From positions 1,488,001 to 1,552,000 of the forward strand of contig NZ_CP076024.1 of assembly GCF_022788635.1 (NCBI RefSeq): a DNA stretch of 64,000 nt. The letters are read 5' to 3'. Below the pieces are notes generated by a model that saw nothing but the letters and a program-made list of their open reading frames with translations, did no database searches and was not told the origin of the DNA. Shown here one piece after another: positions 63,372 to 64,000 of this stretch. A program made the position numbers and the translations under genes. The stretch comes from Methylobacter sp. S3L5C. GTDB taxonomy: Bacteria > Pseudomonadota > Gammaproteobacteria > Methylococcales > Methylomonadaceae. Positions within the stretch are counted from its first letter, which is position 1. The number at the start of each line of letters is the position of its first letter.

Positions 63372-63535
63372 TATTACTTTTTATCTGTGTTACGTATGCT
63401 TTATGGTTTTTTATAGTACTGAAGCGTGACGGGGTTTGCAACCTTGTTACCCACGTTTTGAAAGCTACTGAAGTCTTCAAACGTGTTGGCCGGGGTTGGA
63501 GCGCCGGCCGGCGTTGTTTGTCGTTTTTTACTGGA

Positions 63536-64000
63536 TCACGGTTTTTTCATGGTATCCAGAGCATTGAAATCTTCATAAATAATGGCAGGATCAGTGTTTA
63601 AAAACACGTTTTCATTTAATTGCTTTAAACAAACAGCATTTAAAGTCACTTGTTCATATAACCAATAATATCGGTCAGCTTCAAAAATACTATACCGGCA
63701 ATTATATTTGCATTGTATCCATTGATTATCCACAGAGCCAATTACTTGGCGCATCTCGGCTGATTTTGCACCGAGATACGTCATGATTTTCGTATCTAAA
63801 TCAATTTGAAAGCGATCAAACAGGATGTTTTTATTCATGTTTTTGGGCGGTTTTACGCGAGTACCTTGAATATCATCACCATGCTGATCGATAATGCATT
63901 GCCGGTCACACACATAAACAGCGGGTGGAAAGCTTAGCGGATATTTATCGGGGCTTTTGGCGCGCAAATTTTCATGAGCCTCGGTTCGTTGGCTTTTATC
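63536..64000 (-). CDS. Hypothetical protein, N-terminus beyond the window
   Basis: The frame is open from a stop at 63536 to the window edge at 64000 (about 154 residues visible), so the start lies outside. It contains an RFQIDLDTKIMTYLGA segment, several cysteines and tyrosines (CKYNCRYSIFEADRYYWLY) and no signal or membrane segment in the visible part. No family recognised. Separated from the methyltransferase by about 160 bp. Confidence 0.5.
   Translation of the reverse strand, partial: DKSQRTEAHENLRAKSPDKYPLSFPPAVYVCDRQCIIDQHGDDIQGTRVKPPKNMNKNILFDRFQIDLDTKIMTYLGAKSAEMRQVIGSVDNQWIQCKYNCRYSIFEADRYYWLYEQVTLNAVCLKQLNENVFLNTDPAIIYEDFNALDTMKKP

Overview
The window reads as chromosome of a gammaproteobacterial methanotroph or methylotroph (Methylococcales-like). 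The main reason is a ribulose monophosphate (RuMP) formaldehyde-fixation cluster: hexulose-phosphate synthase, hexulose-phosphate isomerase, transketolase, transaldolase and class II aldolase. The housekeeping genes also follow gammaproteobacterial order (yceD-rpmF-plsX-fabHDG-acpP-fabF-pabC-mltG-tmk-holB-pilZ-tatD). No rRNA, tRNA or CRISPR array was recognised. The genus cannot be fixed from sequence alone.

Layout. 1-8 kb: a MITE-like repeat, a ZnuD-like TonB receptor behind a Zur-box-like palindrome, a fatty acid hydroxylase family membrane protein, a nucleosidase-like protein, SirB and an OmpA protein. 8-15.4 kb: a 1236-residue flavoprotein whose layout resembles a single-chain NfnAB, a YchJ protein, an RlpA-like protein, and a hydroxypyruvate isomerase/tartronate semialdehyde reductase pair. 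15.7-26.6 kb: fatty acid synthesis and cell-cycle genes in one long run. 26.9-34.3 kb: the RuMP cluster, interrupted between transketolase and transaldolase by two adjacent genes for membrane-anchored proteins built from a repeated [TS]xVxKY[LMI] motif. 34.6-43.1 kb: a GH17-type membrane protein, fused SpmA/SpmB, MtaB, TrpS and an OprB-like porin. 43.4-49.4 kb: a CzcCBA-type metal efflux operon ending in a P-II-like gene. 49.4-53.8 kb: an accessory island with dispersed repeats, a decayed satellite-like array, a MITE-like element, a two-gene system whose architecture resembles phage lambda RexA/RexB, and an IS4-type insertion sequence next to its start. 54-61.2 kb: a Tim44-domain protein and a second heavy-metal RND operon ending in a DUF3240 gene. 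61.5-64 kb: a glutathione transferase, YceI, a methyltransferase and a gene cut by the window edge.

How the parts fit. HxlA/HxlB fix formaldehyde onto ribulose 5-phosphate, and Tkt, Tal and Fba run the rearrangement and cleavage arms. The repeat proteins lie inside this gene run, so a link to RuMP enzymes (for example membrane recruitment or scaffolding) is a reasonable hypothesis, but only a hypothesis. The two RND operons share the same plan (OMF, adaptor, pump, PII-fold protein) but differ at the key acidic motif of the pump, which suggests different metals. The strongest candidates for undescribed biology are the KY-repeat protein pair, the RexAB-like pair with its IS insertion, and the fused NfnAB-like flavoprotein.
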